A stretch of DNA of 64,000 nucleotides from Parabacteroides faecis (GTDB lineage: Bacteria; Bacteroidota; Bacteroidia; Bacteroidales; Tannerellaceae), in the NCBI RefSeq assembly GCF_014647375.1, contig NZ_BMPB01000003.1:1-64000 (forward strand), given 5' to 3'. Position numbers and translations under genes: made by a program. Below are positions 17,443 through 27,201 of this stretch, in pieces; the stretch's first letter is position 1, and the number at the start of each line of letters is the position of its first letter. Under the pieces are notes generated by a model. The model was not told the origin of the DNA. It saw only the letters and a list, made by a program, of their open reading frames with translations, and ran no database searches.

Positions 17443-18342
17443 ATGAACAAATTTGTTAATCCATTCTCAGACTACGGCTGGAAAAAGATTTTTGGCAGTG
17501 AAGTAAGTAAAGATCTTATCATCAGTTTCCTTAATGAAGTCATTCAACAAGAAGTAATCGTAGACATCACCTTTCGCAATGTAGAGATGCTTGGTCTGAA
17601 ACAAGACCAACGGCGTGCCGTGTTCGATATTTTCTGCGAAAATGAAAAGGGAGAAGTTTTTATTGTTGAAATGCAAAAAAGCCGACAGAAATACTTCTCC
17701 GACAGAGTGCTGTATTATGCATCATTTGCTATCCAACAACAATCCATGATCGTAAAAGAGAAGTTGGAGAAGGAACCGGATGAAAGGATTCGCAAACGGT
17801 GGAACTATCACATAAGTAAAGTATATGTCATTTGCGTACTAAACTATATCATGGAACCATCACGTTCGGAGAAATACCGTTGGGATATTGTACGCATGGA
17901 TCGGGAACTGAAGATTCCTTTCAGTGAAACGCTTAATGAAATCTATCTGGAAATGCCGAAATTTGTATTACCTTTGCATGAGTGTGATACGCTTTATAAG
18001 AAGTGGTTATATGTATTAAATAATATCGAGATCATGGAACGATTACCTGAAGAACTGAATAATCAGATATTCCGCAAACTGAAAAGTATTGTGGAAGTAG
18101 AAAGAATGACTCCTGATCAACGACTGGAATATGAACTGAGCCTCTCTGTAGAACGTGACCTTTCCGCTGCACTCGATACCAGTTTTGATGATGGCATGGA
18201 GAAAGGGGTAGAAAAAGGAAAAGTTGAAGGAAAAGCAGAAGAACAACGCCTTATTGCTGCTAATTTCAAAAAGAAGGGAATTAATATCGAAACAATTGCC
18301 CAATGTACAGGTCTGTCAGTCGAAGAAATTGATAAATTGTAA
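17443..18342 (+). CDS. Rpn-family PD-(D/E)XK nuclease / putative transposase
   Basis: A 299-residue protein starting MNKFVNPFSDYGWKKIFG at the ATG; a TTG two codons earlier is less likely. The nuclease core is VFDIFCENEKGEVFIVEMQ, supplying the Asp and Glu-x-Gln of the PD-(D/E)XK fold, followed by FSDRVLYYAS. The C-terminal part has a short Lys/Glu/Gly-rich linker (MEKGVEKGKVEGKAEEQ) and a helix-turn-helix-like tail ending in GLSVEEIDKL. Relatives are recombination-promoting nucleases found in many copies in Bacteroidales genomes and sometimes called transposases. No terminal inverted repeats or target duplication are visible. It is transcribed away from the polysaccharide operon and lies downstream of the promoter as presently oriented. 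Confidence 0.85.
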   Translation: MNKFVNPFSDYGWKKIFGSEVSKDLIISFLNEVIQQEVIVDITFRNVEMLGLKQDQRRAVFDIFCENEKGEVFIVEMQKSRQKYFSDRVLYYASFAIQQQSMIVKEKLEKEPDERIRKRWNYHISKVYVICVLNYIMEPSRSEKYRWDIVRMDRELKIPFSETLNEIYLEMPKFVLPLHECDTLYKKWLYVLNNIEIMERLPEELNNQIFRKLKSIVEVERMTPDQRLEYELSLSVERDLSAALDTSFDDGMEKGVEKGKVEGKAEEQRLIAANFKKKGINIETIAQCTGLSVEEIDKL

Positions 18343-18356
18343 CTTATCCATTATAA

Positions 18357-18406
18357 AAAATCAGCAAAGTAGCTACTATCTATACTACTTTGCTGATTTT
18401 GTTTTT
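18357..18406. terminator. Bidirectional terminator between convergent genes
   Basis: A 16-bp perfect stem (18357-18372 with 18385-18400) and a 12-nt loop are followed by GTTTTT on the plus strand. On the minus strand the complement of the A-run at 18355-18360 gives a T-run. It sits between the convergent nuclease gene and the GH92 gene and can serve both. Confidence 0.85.
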
Positions 18407-18442
18407 AAGTATTTTCCGGATCAAACACGAAAAAAGAAGTCA

Positions 18443-20719
18443 TTATTGAGGCATCGGAGCAGCTGAAGGCGGAGGAGTCTTTGTTCCCCATGTCTTATTG
18501 GCTTTCGGCCCCATCTCCAGTTCCAGCAGACCGCCCTGGGCGATGTCGCTGTGCTGGAACCACGGTTGGTTCAACACTTCACCGTTCAGGCGGGCAGACT
18601 GTACGTATTTGTTTTCAGGAGAAGCATTATTTGCTTTGACCTCGAATGTATTGCCATTACCCAGGTCGACCTTCACATCCGTAAATACCGGGCTACCTAT
18701 ATTATATGTAGGCGAACCGGGAGTAACCGGATAGAATCCCATCTGACTGAAGACAACGAAAGCAGACATACCACCACCGTCTTCATCACCAGGAACACCC
18801 ATCACGTCGTTACGGAACCACTGGTTCAACAACGTACGGATACGTTTCTGTGTCTTCCAGGGCTGACCGGCGTAGTTGTACAGATACGGGATATGCAAAC
18901 TCGGTTCGTTCGCCATCGAGAACATACCCACATTACCAGTATGGTCGGGAAGGAAGGAGTAAAAACTCCATTTAGACATACCCAGCGGTTCGTTGAACAT
19001 AGAATCGAGAGCCGAAGTGAAGGCTTTGTCTCCACCGATCATAGAGATCAGGTCGCCGATATTATGCTGTACATCCCAACGGTATACATATCCGTTATTC
19101 TCGTCGTAGTAATCGCGTGCACCCAGGCCACCATCGTAACGGTAATCCATCGGCTCGATGAATTTGCCGTCCTTATCCTTCGGATGGAAGAAACGGGTAT
19201 CGGGGTTGAACAGGTTACGATAGTTGTACGATTCGCGCAGGTAATGTTTAGCTTCGTCAGTCTTACCCAGTTCGGCTGCGATCTGTGAAAGACACCACTG
19301 GTCGTAAGCCGTACCTAAGGTAACAGCTACCGGCTGGCGTTTTTCCCAGGGAGAAACATTGGCTACAGTCTCTTTTTCGCCTGGTTTCAATGCCGGGATA
19401 TAACCGTGTTCCTTATAGAAATCATCCAACCATCCGGCAGGTGCAGCCGACCAGGGGATCAGTGTTTTCTCTTCGATACCTTTCTTTGAGGCAATATAAG
19501 CCTTTTCCAGGTCGAAGCCGCGTAAACCTTTCTTCCAGGCATCGATCACGGTGGCTACGGCATGGTTGGAGTTCATACGACGCGAATCGCCGGTAACTTC
19601 CGGGAAGGTCGGCATCCAGTTCGTACCCATCTGTTCTGCCATCAGCAGGAAGGAGTTGATGATATCGCTTTCACGTTCGTTATCGATCAGGATACGCAAT
19701 GGGTGGGTTGCACGGTATGTATCCCAAATCCAGTCGTCGGTATAGAAAGGACGACCTCCGTCTTCATGTACCTGGCCGTCGAAAGCACTGTAATAGCGTC
19801 CGTCTTCACTCAGGTTGACCGGACGTTCGTAGCAACGGTACAGGGAGGTGTAGAATACCACCTTGTCGTCTTCCGTTCCGCCTTGAGCCTGTATCTTGCC
19901 GAGGGCATCGTTCCAGTCGTTACGGGCGATCTTGGCAACCACATCGACATCATAGGCGGCAATCTCACGTTCCAGGTTCTTCTTAGCCTGTTCTTCGCTG
20001 ATAAATGAGATACCGTAACGTACACCCAGCTTCTTTACATCATTTCCATAAGAGAGGACAAGAGCAGCGTCTTTTCCTTCTACTGATGTTTCGCCGTACT
20101 TCACAGTGTTGTCGCTCAATACGCCGGATTTCTGCGGTGTCTTGTCGGTTTCTGCATAAAGGTATACTTTTGTTTTCCGGTCGACGAACTGGTAACCGCT
20201 GATGTTCTTACCGTCGGTCTTCAACTGTCCGTTACGGCTGTTGAAGATCAGGTAGGCAGGACCTTCGCCTTCAAACGTAATACCATAAACGGCACTCTGG
20301 TGAGACGGGGCAAAATCTACGTCGATATTGTTGTCGTCCAGATATACCTGATAGCGATAAGGATAGATCTTTTCCTGATCGTAGCTGTAGTTGATAACCG
20401 GTTTCAGTCCGGATTCCTCTCCCTGGTACGGACTCAGGTTGAAAGCGGAACTACCGCGGTGGCTGGTCACGATAACAGGCAGTCCGCTCAACAGGTCGCC
20501 GGTAAAGTCGGCACGCTCCGGATATACGCGAAGCATACTGTTAGGCAGATGTACAGTCGGATAGGTCGGCACCAGCAGGTGACTGATATTTCCCATGTAA
20601 GGGTTCACATAGTCCACCGGGCTTTTTTGCGGGGAAGACATATCTCCCCCGGAGGCACAAGAGGCCAGTAAAAAGATGGAAGCCAAAAAGGCTACGGGTG
20701 TCTTGAATCTTTTAATCAT
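18443..20719 (-). CDS. GH92 alpha-mannosidase lipoprotein, divergent member
   Basis: A 758-residue GH92-family exo-alpha-mannosidase with a lipoprotein signal (IFLLASCASGG, lipid on Cys). GH92 enzymes are calcium-dependent and inverting. The C-terminal hallmark around residue 643 reads GDEDGGGMSAFVVFSQMGFYPV, where most members have GQMSAWYVFSALGFYPV. The region of the catalytic acid reads DENNGYVYRWDVQHN rather than TEGNxWxYTW; the Glu is kept but its surroundings differ. It is therefore probably a different linkage specialist from the next two genes. It is third in a three-gene GH92 unit, 24 bp after the middle gene, and ends at a strong bidirectional terminator. Confidence 0.93.
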   Translation of the reverse strand: MIKRFKTPVAFLASIFLLASCASGGDMSSPQKSPVDYVNPYMGNISHLLVPTYPTVHLPNSMLRVYPERADFTGDLLSGLPVIVTSHRGSSAFNLSPYQGEESGLKPVINYSYDQEKIYPYRYQVYLDDNNIDVDFAPSHQSAVYGITFEGEGPAYLIFNSRNGQLKTDGKNISGYQFVDRKTKVYLYAETDKTPQKSGVLSDNTVKYGETSVEGKDAALVLSYGNDVKKLGVRYGISFISEEQAKKNLEREIAAYDVDVVAKIARNDWNDALGKIQAQGGTEDDKVVFYTSLYRCYERPVNLSEDGRYYSAFDGQVHEDGGRPFYTDDWIWDTYRATHPLRILIDNERESDIINSFLLMAEQMGTNWMPTFPEVTGDSRRMNSNHAVATVIDAWKKGLRGFDLEKAYIASKKGIEEKTLIPWSAAPAGWLDDFYKEHGYIPALKPGEKETVANVSPWEKRQPVAVTLGTAYDQWCLSQIAAELGKTDEAKHYLRESYNYRNLFNPDTRFFHPKDKDGKFIEPMDYRYDGGLGARDYYDENNGYVYRWDVQHNIGDLISMIGGDKAFTSALDSMFNEPLGMSKWSFYSFLPDHTGNVGMFSMANEPSLHIPYLYNYAGQPWKTQKRIRTLLNQWFRNDVMGVPGDEDGGGMSAFVVFSQMGFYPVTPGSPTYNIGSPVFTDVKVDLGNGNTFEVKANNASPENKYVQSARLNGEVLNQPWFQHSDIAQGGLLELEMGPKANKTWGTKTPPPSAAPMPQ

Positions 20720-20743
20720 TTTTCTGCTATAATTTATAATTGT

Positions 20744-23014
20744 TTATTCAGCTGACTTCGGACGGTTCTCAGGTGCTGCCCCGAACTGTTTGTTCGGAGT
20801 ATTTCCCATGACAAACGTCAAATTACCGCCTTTCATAATATCGTCATACAAAATGTATGACTTATCATACGACTGGCCGTTCAGTGTAACAGACTGGATA
20901 TAGATATTATCCTTGCTGTTGTTCTGTGCAACCACATCAAATGTCTTTCCGTCTTTTAAACGAACGGAGGCCTTACCGAACAACGGACTGCCGAAGACAA
21001 ACACGCCGTTTGAAGGATTTACCTGATAGAATCCCAGAGCAGACATCACATGCCAGGCTGACATCTGTCCGCAGTCTTCGTTTCCGATGATCCCTTCCGG
21101 CTGATCCGTATAGAATTCATCCTGGATATAACGTACCTTCTCGGCTGTCTTCCACTGTTCGCCGGCATAAGGGTACAGGTAAGCAACATGATGACTCGGT
21201 TCGTTGCCATGTGCATACTGGCCGATCAGACCGCTGATATCGCTGGATGCGCCCTCTCCCATATCGCCTTCAACAACGAACAACGAATCGAGCTTGGTTA
21301 TGAAAGCAGCATCGCCTCCCAGTATTTCGATCATACCTTCCGGATGCTGGGGTACGAAGAATGTATATTGCCATCCTGTACCTTCCGTAAAGTCTCCCAC
21401 TCCATGAATAGAGCGGAACGGATCGTACGGTGTACGCCAACTGCCGTCATCCATCTTAGGACGGACAAAGTTAATGTCCCGGTCATAATACTGAGCATAA
21501 TATTTACCACGTTTCAGGAAATTCTCATAATCCTCCTGCTTACCCATTTTCTTAGCCATCAGTGCTGTACCCCAGTCGTCTGCCGCATATTCCATAGCAA
21601 TGGAAGTGGCTTCATGGACTTTATCACAAGGGATATATCCTTTTTCAAGCACGTAAGGGACACCGTTTTGTTTCTCGTAAGTCGCAGTACCTTTCATTGT
21701 CTGAAAAGCGCGTTCCGCATCGAAACCGTTAAAGCCTTTCAGATAAGCATCGGCAATAACAGGTACGGAGCTATATCCCGGCATACAGTTGGTTTCGCCT
21801 CCTACCAGATGCCAGATAGGAAGTTTGCCCTGCTGGTCGTAGATACTCAGGAAGGAATTGACGATATCGTCCACCTTCTCCGGTGCGATGATAGTATACA
21901 AGGGATTCAATGTACGGTAAGTATCCCACAAAGAGAAAGTGGAATAATTCGTCCAGTTTGTATCTGTATAGACTTTGTCGTCCTGTCCGCGAAACTCCCC
22001 GTTCACATCGCAATATAATGTCGGAGCAATGAATGTATGATAAACGGCTGTATAGAAAATCTTCTTAGCACGCTCGTCGGGGGTATCAACCACCACACAA
22101 GCCAGTTGGTCATTCCATTTGGAGACAGCTTCCTGGTGTACCTGGTCAAAATTCCAATGTGACAATTCCGCCTGCATATTCTTCAACGCATTCTCACAAC
22201 TGACGGAAGAGATGGCTACTTTCGCCTGCACATCTTTGGTGCCTTCTTTGAAAGAAACGACACCTTTCACCTTTTCGCCGGTCAACTCGTCGGTACCTGC
22301 CGGTTCGTCGTCATTGAATACTTCGAGTGAAGCGACAGGCTGGTCGAATTTCATGGTAAAGAAGACTTTATGCTGCGGACTCCAGCCATGCGAGAAGCGA
22401 TAGCCTTCTACCGTATAGTCATCGATCTTCTTCAGATATGTATCGTACGCACGGTCGCCGTTCCCTTCTTTCAGGTTGATCAGCAAATGAGCCGGTTCGT
22501 TCTGCGGGAAAGCATAGCGATGCATAGCGACACGTTCGGTAGCTGTCAGTTCGACATGAACGCCATTGTCTAAAAGTAAAGAGTAATAACCGGGACTTAC
22601 CGATTCGTTTTCATGCCGGTAGTAAGAGGAACAAGCTCCTTCAATGTTATCCTGTTCACCACGTGCCGTACGGACCTTGCCGGTAAAAGGCATGACCAGG
22701 ATATCCCCCAGGTCGGCACATCCGGTTCCGCTCAGATGGGTATGGCTAAAACCGATCAATACACTATCCGAATAATGATACCCCGAACACCAGTCCCATC
22801 CTTTATGGATGTTCTGCGGGCCGATCTGCACGGCTCCGAACGGGACGTTCGCCCCGACAAATACATGACCGTGTTCACCTGATCCGATATAAGGATCTAC
22901 ATAAGAAACGTAATCCGTCTCCGTTGCCGTCTTCTCTGTCGTCTGGCAAGAGAATACGAAAGATGTCAGGCACACAACCAGGCCTGACATCATCCATTGT
23001 TTTTTCACATTCAT
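20744..23014 (-). CDS. GH92 alpha-mannosidase lipoprotein
   Basis: A 756-residue GH92 enzyme with a lipoprotein signal (FVFSCQTTEK). The N-terminal beta-sandwich begins YVSYVDPYIGSGEHGHVFVG, typical of the family, with a GFSHTHLSGTG strand. The catalytic acid region is FTEGTGWQYTFFVP (about residue 543), and the base region is GNEDCGQMSAWHVMSALGFY near residue 643, where the usual GDED is GNED. It removes terminal mannose from alpha-mannosides in the periplasm or at the outer membrane. It lies 18 bp after the first GH92 gene, so the three are co-transcribed. Confidence 0.94.
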   Translation of the reverse strand: MNVKKQWMMSGLVVCLTSFVFSCQTTEKTATETDYVSYVDPYIGSGEHGHVFVGANVPFGAVQIGPQNIHKGWDWCSGYHYSDSVLIGFSHTHLSGTGCADLGDILVMPFTGKVRTARGEQDNIEGACSSYYRHENESVSPGYYSLLLDNGVHVELTATERVAMHRYAFPQNEPAHLLINLKEGNGDRAYDTYLKKIDDYTVEGYRFSHGWSPQHKVFFTMKFDQPVASLEVFNDDEPAGTDELTGEKVKGVVSFKEGTKDVQAKVAISSVSCENALKNMQAELSHWNFDQVHQEAVSKWNDQLACVVVDTPDERAKKIFYTAVYHTFIAPTLYCDVNGEFRGQDDKVYTDTNWTNYSTFSLWDTYRTLNPLYTIIAPEKVDDIVNSFLSIYDQQGKLPIWHLVGGETNCMPGYSSVPVIADAYLKGFNGFDAERAFQTMKGTATYEKQNGVPYVLEKGYIPCDKVHEATSIAMEYAADDWGTALMAKKMGKQEDYENFLKRGKYYAQYYDRDINFVRPKMDDGSWRTPYDPFRSIHGVGDFTEGTGWQYTFFVPQHPEGMIEILGGDAAFITKLDSLFVVEGDMGEGASSDISGLIGQYAHGNEPSHHVAYLYPYAGEQWKTAEKVRYIQDEFYTDQPEGIIGNEDCGQMSAWHVMSALGFYQVNPSNGVFVFGSPLFGKASVRLKDGKTFDVVAQNNSKDNIYIQSVTLNGQSYDKSYILYDDIMKGGNLTFVMGNTPNKQFGAAPENRPKSAE

Positions 23015-23032
23015 ATTATAATTAATATATTG

Positions 23033-25348
23033 TTATTTCTTCTTTTTTTCATCTACAGAGAATGAATAAGGAAGATCTTCCGGGTTAACGCCCCGGTTCA
23101 GATTCGGCTTGTCGCCCATCTTGATATCGAGCACACCACCTTTCAGCAGTTCGTTATGATCGAGATAATTCTTTGTATAGTTCACGCCGTTGAACGACAT
23201 CGATTCGATATAGATATTCTTGTCGCTGTTATCGGGAGCATTGATCACCAGGTTCTTGCCGTTCTCGAAATGTAAAGTGGCCTTCTTGAACAACGGAGCA
23301 CCTAACACATATTGGGTCGTACCCGGAGCAACCGGATAGAAACCAAGAGCAGAGAATACATACCAGGCAGAAGTCTGGCCGTTATCTTCGTCACCACAAT
23401 ACCCGTCCGGTGTCGGGGTGTACATCTTGTTCATCACTTCACGCAGCCAGTACTGAGCTTTCCAGGGCTGTCCGGCATAGTTATACAGGTAGATCATATG
23501 CTGGATCGGCTGGTTTCCATGAGCATAGTTACCCATGTTCATGATCTGCATTTCACGGATCTCGTGGATCACCTGGCCATAATAGCTATCGTCGAACAAT
23601 GGCGGAACGGCAAATACGGAATCGAGCATCATAACGAAAGAATCTTTTCCTCCCATCAAGTCGATCAGTCCCTGAGGATCATGGAAAACAGACCAGGTGT
23701 AATGCCAGCTGTTTCCTTCCGTAAAGGCATCACCCCATTTCAACGGAGAGAACGGTGACTGGAATTTACCGTCGGCGTTCTTACCACGCATCAGTTTGGT
23801 TTCCTTATCATACAGGTTCTTATAGTTCATAGCACGCTTTGCATACAGGTCGAGTTCCTTTTTCGGACGGCCCAGTTCTTTAGCGATCTGGTAGATACAC
23901 CAGTCGTTATAAGCATATTCCAGCGTACGGGCTGCATTCTCATTGATCTTCACGTCGTAAGGAACATAACCCAGTTTGTTATAATATTCATGTCCCAGAC
24001 GGCCGGTTGAAGAAACAGTCGGATGTACATTCTCCGTACCGTGGATCAAACCTTTGTACAGGGTTTCCAGATCATCCACTTTCACACCTTTCATATAAGC
24101 GTCGACCAGGATGGAAGCCGAGTTGTTACCTACCATGCAACCACGATGTCCCGGACTTGCCCATTCCGGGAAGAAGCCGCTTTCCTTATATGTATTGATC
24201 AAACCTTCCTGCATCTCCTTGTTCATTGACGGATACATCAGGTTCAGGAATGGGAACAGGGCACGGAAGGTATCCCAGAAACCGGTATCCGTAAACATAT
24301 ATCCCGGTAGTACTTCGCCGTTATACGGACTGTAGTGAACGACATTTCCGGCTGCATCGATTTCGTAGAACTTACGAGGGAACAGCAGGGAACGGTACAT
24401 GCAGGAATAGAATGTACGATACTGGTCTAACGTACCGCCTTCCACTTCGATCTTACCCAGCACATCGTTCCAGGCTTGTTTGCCTTTGGAAACCAGGGTA
24501 TCGAAATTATCGTTACCCAACTCTTTCATATTGATGGCAGCCTGGTCGAAGCTGATAAAAGAAGATGCGACTTTGGCATGAACGATTTCTCCCTTCTTTG
24601 TCTTGAAACCGATCACAGCTCCCACATGGCTCGAAGTCTGTTCTTTCGCGCCTTCTTTCAAAGAATTATCGGCGAAAGTGGCTTCGTAAGTGAAAGGTTT
24701 ATCGAACTCGATAATGAAATAGTTCTTGAAGTTCTCGGGAACACCACCGCTATTCTTGGTCGAGTAGCCGATGATCTTGTTTTCTTCCGGGATGACTTTG
24801 ATATAAGATCCATTATCCAGTGCATCGACAACAATGTAGGAATGGTCGTTTTCCGGGAAAGTGAAACGGAACAGTGCTGCACGGTCGGTCGGCGTCAGTT
24901 CGGTTATCACATCATGGTCAGCCAGATAGGCTTTATAATAATAAGGTTTAGCCACCTCGCTCTTATGAGAGAACCAGCTGGCACGTTTATCCTGATCGAA
25001 CTCCGGAGTACCTACCACCGGCATAATTGCGAACTGTCCGTAATCGTTGATCCACGGGCTTGGCTGATGGGTTTGCTTGAAACCACGAATTTTATTTGCC
25101 GTATAGACATACTGCCATCCGTCTCCCATCTTTCCGGTCTGTGGCGTCCAGAAATTCATACCCCAGGGACGCGCAATAGCCGGATAGGTATTTCCTGTCG
25201 ACAGCTCGAAACTCGATTGAGTTCCCATCAACGGCATTGCATACTCTACCGGATCGAAGGCACCCGTACCGGTAGCTGCCATAGCAGGCTTCCCTACCCA
25301 GGCCATCATCGTGACCAAAGCAAGAGCCAATACACTTTTCTTATTCAT
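23033..25348 (-). CDS. GH92 alpha-mannosidase, secreted
   Basis: A 771-residue GH92 enzyme with a cleavable signal peptide ending near KPAMAATG and no lipobox cysteine, unlike the two genes after it. The family landmarks are canonical: FTEGNSWHYTW at about residue 545 and GDEDNGQTSAWYVFSALGFYPVAPG near residue 651. It is the first gene of the GH92 trio, preceded by a TAnnTTTG-type box at 25418-25425 and by the terminator that ends the susCD unit, so the trio can be transcribed separately from the transporter genes. Confidence 0.95.
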   Translation of the reverse strand: MNKKSVLALALVTMMAWVGKPAMAATGTGAFDPVEYAMPLMGTQSSFELSTGNTYPAIARPWGMNFWTPQTGKMGDGWQYVYTANKIRGFKQTHQPSPWINDYGQFAIMPVVGTPEFDQDKRASWFSHKSEVAKPYYYKAYLADHDVITELTPTDRAALFRFTFPENDHSYIVVDALDNGSYIKVIPEENKIIGYSTKNSGGVPENFKNYFIIEFDKPFTYEATFADNSLKEGAKEQTSSHVGAVIGFKTKKGEIVHAKVASSFISFDQAAINMKELGNDNFDTLVSKGKQAWNDVLGKIEVEGGTLDQYRTFYSCMYRSLLFPRKFYEIDAAGNVVHYSPYNGEVLPGYMFTDTGFWDTFRALFPFLNLMYPSMNKEMQEGLINTYKESGFFPEWASPGHRGCMVGNNSASILVDAYMKGVKVDDLETLYKGLIHGTENVHPTVSSTGRLGHEYYNKLGYVPYDVKINENAARTLEYAYNDWCIYQIAKELGRPKKELDLYAKRAMNYKNLYDKETKLMRGKNADGKFQSPFSPLKWGDAFTEGNSWHYTWSVFHDPQGLIDLMGGKDSFVMMLDSVFAVPPLFDDSYYGQVIHEIREMQIMNMGNYAHGNQPIQHMIYLYNYAGQPWKAQYWLREVMNKMYTPTPDGYCGDEDNGQTSAWYVFSALGFYPVAPGTTQYVLGAPLFKKATLHFENGKNLVINAPDNSDKNIYIESMSFNGVNYTKNYLDHNELLKGGVLDIKMGDKPNLNRGVNPEDLPYSFSVDEKKKK

Positions 25349-25417
25349 GTTTTACTTATTTTTAGTTGATATATCACAAGTTTAAATTTAGCCAAATCAT
25401 CAAATTCATTATTCACA

Positions 25418-25425
25418 CAAATATA
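25418..25425 (-). promoter_or_regulatory. Possible -7 box for the GH92 trio
   Basis: Read on the minus strand the site is TATATTTG, matching TAnnTTTG, and it would give a leader of about 60 nt. The nearest minus-strand TTTG upstream is 25 bp away, longer than the usual 19-21, so the -33 element is uncertain. Confidence 0.4.
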
Positions 25426-25499
25426 AAGACAATCCGGTACAGAAAGAACACAAATATCTTTAATTCGCATACAAAATCACATAAAGGGGCTCTTTTTAT

Positions 25500-25528
25500 G
25501 AAAAAAGGAGGAGTAATCCTACTCCTCC
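25500..25528 (-). terminator. Terminator after susD-like gene
   Basis: A 9-bp GC-rich perfect stem (25507-25515 with 25520-25528) with a 4-nt loop is followed on the minus strand by six Ts. It lies 76 bp after the SusD stop codon and separates the transport genes from the GH92 trio. Confidence 0.88.
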
Positions 25529-25603
25529 TCTCCCATTTCTGACCATTGACATGTAAAATGATCGACTAAATTAAAAACACTTTTTATCCATTGCTAGTAT
25601 CTT

Positions 25604-27172
25604 TTACTGGGCAGAATAACCGGGGTTCTGGGTCAGACTCGGATTACGTTGCATCTCATTTACAGAGATCGGCCACAACAGGTCGGTTTCCTTAAATGTC
25701 GCACCGGAAGCATTCTGTGCCCCCACCAGGTTGACATAATCGATCCGGCCGGCCTCAGTTTTGGAGATCACAGGGAATTTACCTGTACGCACACAATCAT
25801 CCCATATCTTATATTCCAGCGGGAACTCACGTAAACGCTCGGTCCAACAGGCTTCGATAAAGGCTTGTTTCGACAATTTCTGTAATTCGGAAGCGATCTG
25901 ATCAGCCGTTTTACCTTCCATATCGGCACGTGCCTGCACTTGTGCCAGGTAACCGGCTGCTTCGGCCGTTACTCCCTGGCTTTGAGCGATAGCTTCGGCT
26001 CCGTCCAGCAATGCTTCGGCATACCGGTAGACATTCCAGTCTTTCGTTCCTTTACCGGTACTAAGCAAAGCGTCTTCGTCGTAATAATACCAGCAGCCCG
26101 CATTCTTGGAAGACCATGTCGCCCCTGTATTCGGATTGGTGTATTCCCAATGGAAGAACTGGTTCGGCTGGATACGCAAGTCGTTCTTTTCGTATACATT
26201 CAGGAATTCGTCTGTCGGACCATAGACACGTTCGAAGATCGAATAAGTTCCGAATACGGAAACGGCACTCGAATTAAAGGCATAAGTCGGGAACCAGTCA
26301 CTGGTATTTACCGCATTATCATACTCCTGGGCATAGATCACTTCATCCAGATCGTCGGTCGAACGAAGTTTGTTGAAGGCACTGTTCATCTTCAGGTCGT
26401 CATTCGTAGCCAGGCTGTGCGGGGAATCGATTACGATCTTCGCATACGGGACTGCTTCTGCATACTTACCTTGCTGCATATACACAGAGGTCAACATCAT
26501 AGCTGCCGCATATTTAGTGATCCTGTGGGAATTATCCGCAAACTTAGCCGCCGGCAGTGCATCGGCCGCCTCTTTCAGGTCGGTCTCGATCTGGGCATAA
26601 ATAGTTTCCACACCCGTACGATCCAGTTCCATGTTTTCGGCAGTAACATACGGTTCCGTATAGAACGGTACGGCACCAAAGGTCTTTACCAGATAAAAAT
26701 AATTGAAGGCACGGAAGAACTTCGCCTCTCCGATAAGTTTTTTGGACAGGGCTTCCTCCATCTTGATATCCGGAATACTTTTGATGGCGGCATTAGAGAC
26801 ATTGATGGCCTTATAACAGGCATCCCATATCCCGTCCATCGTACCGGATATTTGCATGGTATATTGCTGGCGGTTCAACTCACGGGAATATTTACACACG
26901 ATCTCCTGTCCTTCGTAACTGTTCAGGAAATAGCCGGTCAGTAATCCGGTAATAGAGGCGAAACTTCCTACATACGCACTCGGAGCGGAGGCTATCTGAC
27001 GAATGGCCCCTGTGCGGTACAGATAATTGACATTTGCCAGAGCCTGTGCTTCCGTTGTATAATACCCCACAGTAGTCAGCTGGCTTTTGGGGTTCTCATC
27101 CAAAAAATCACTGCATGCCGTAAAGCTGAACAGTCCGGCACATAAAATCGCGGTCGTTAGTATCTTTTTCAT
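25604..27172 (-). CDS. SusD/RagB-family outer-membrane glycan-binding lipoprotein
   Basis: A 522-residue SusD homologue. The signal peptide ends in FSFTACSDFLDENPKSQ, the standard SusD lipobox and opening, followed by alpha-helical TPR-like repeats and ending in NPSLTQNPGYSAQ. It sits on the cell surface as a lid over the SusC barrel and binds the oligosaccharide to be imported. It is encoded 29 bp after the SusC gene and is followed by a terminator. Substrate cannot be read directly; the surrounding GH92 and GH38 genes point to alpha-mannosides. Confidence 0.95.
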   Translation of the reverse strand: MKKILTTAILCAGLFSFTACSDFLDENPKSQLTTVGYYTTEAQALANVNYLYRTGAIRQIASAPSAYVGSFASITGLLTGYFLNSYEGQEIVCKYSRELNRQQYTMQISGTMDGIWDACYKAINVSNAAIKSIPDIKMEEALSKKLIGEAKFFRAFNYFYLVKTFGAVPFYTEPYVTAENMELDRTGVETIYAQIETDLKEAADALPAAKFADNSHRITKYAAAMMLTSVYMQQGKYAEAVPYAKIVIDSPHSLATNDDLKMNSAFNKLRSTDDLDEVIYAQEYDNAVNTSDWFPTYAFNSSAVSVFGTYSIFERVYGPTDEFLNVYEKNDLRIQPNQFFHWEYTNPNTGATWSSKNAGCWYYYDEDALLSTGKGTKDWNVYRYAEALLDGAEAIAQSQGVTAEAAGYLAQVQARADMEGKTADQIASELQKLSKQAFIEACWTERLREFPLEYKIWDDCVRTGKFPVISKTEAGRIDYVNLVGAQNASGATFKETDLLWPISVNEMQRNPSLTQNPGYSAQ

Positions 27173-27201
27173 ATTTTAATCGTCTTAATAAGTTAAATGA
27201 A

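Noticed and set aside
17443-18342. Complete insertion sequence around the Rpn-family gene
   Set aside because: No terminal inverted repeats or target-site duplications are seen. The flanking palindromes lie only on one side and belong to the promoter segment.
18551-25369. Long plus-strand ORFs opposite the GH92, SusCD and other large genes
   Set aside because: They are shadows of well-supported minus-strand genes with clear signal peptides and catalytic motifs; their own translations show no known family pattern.
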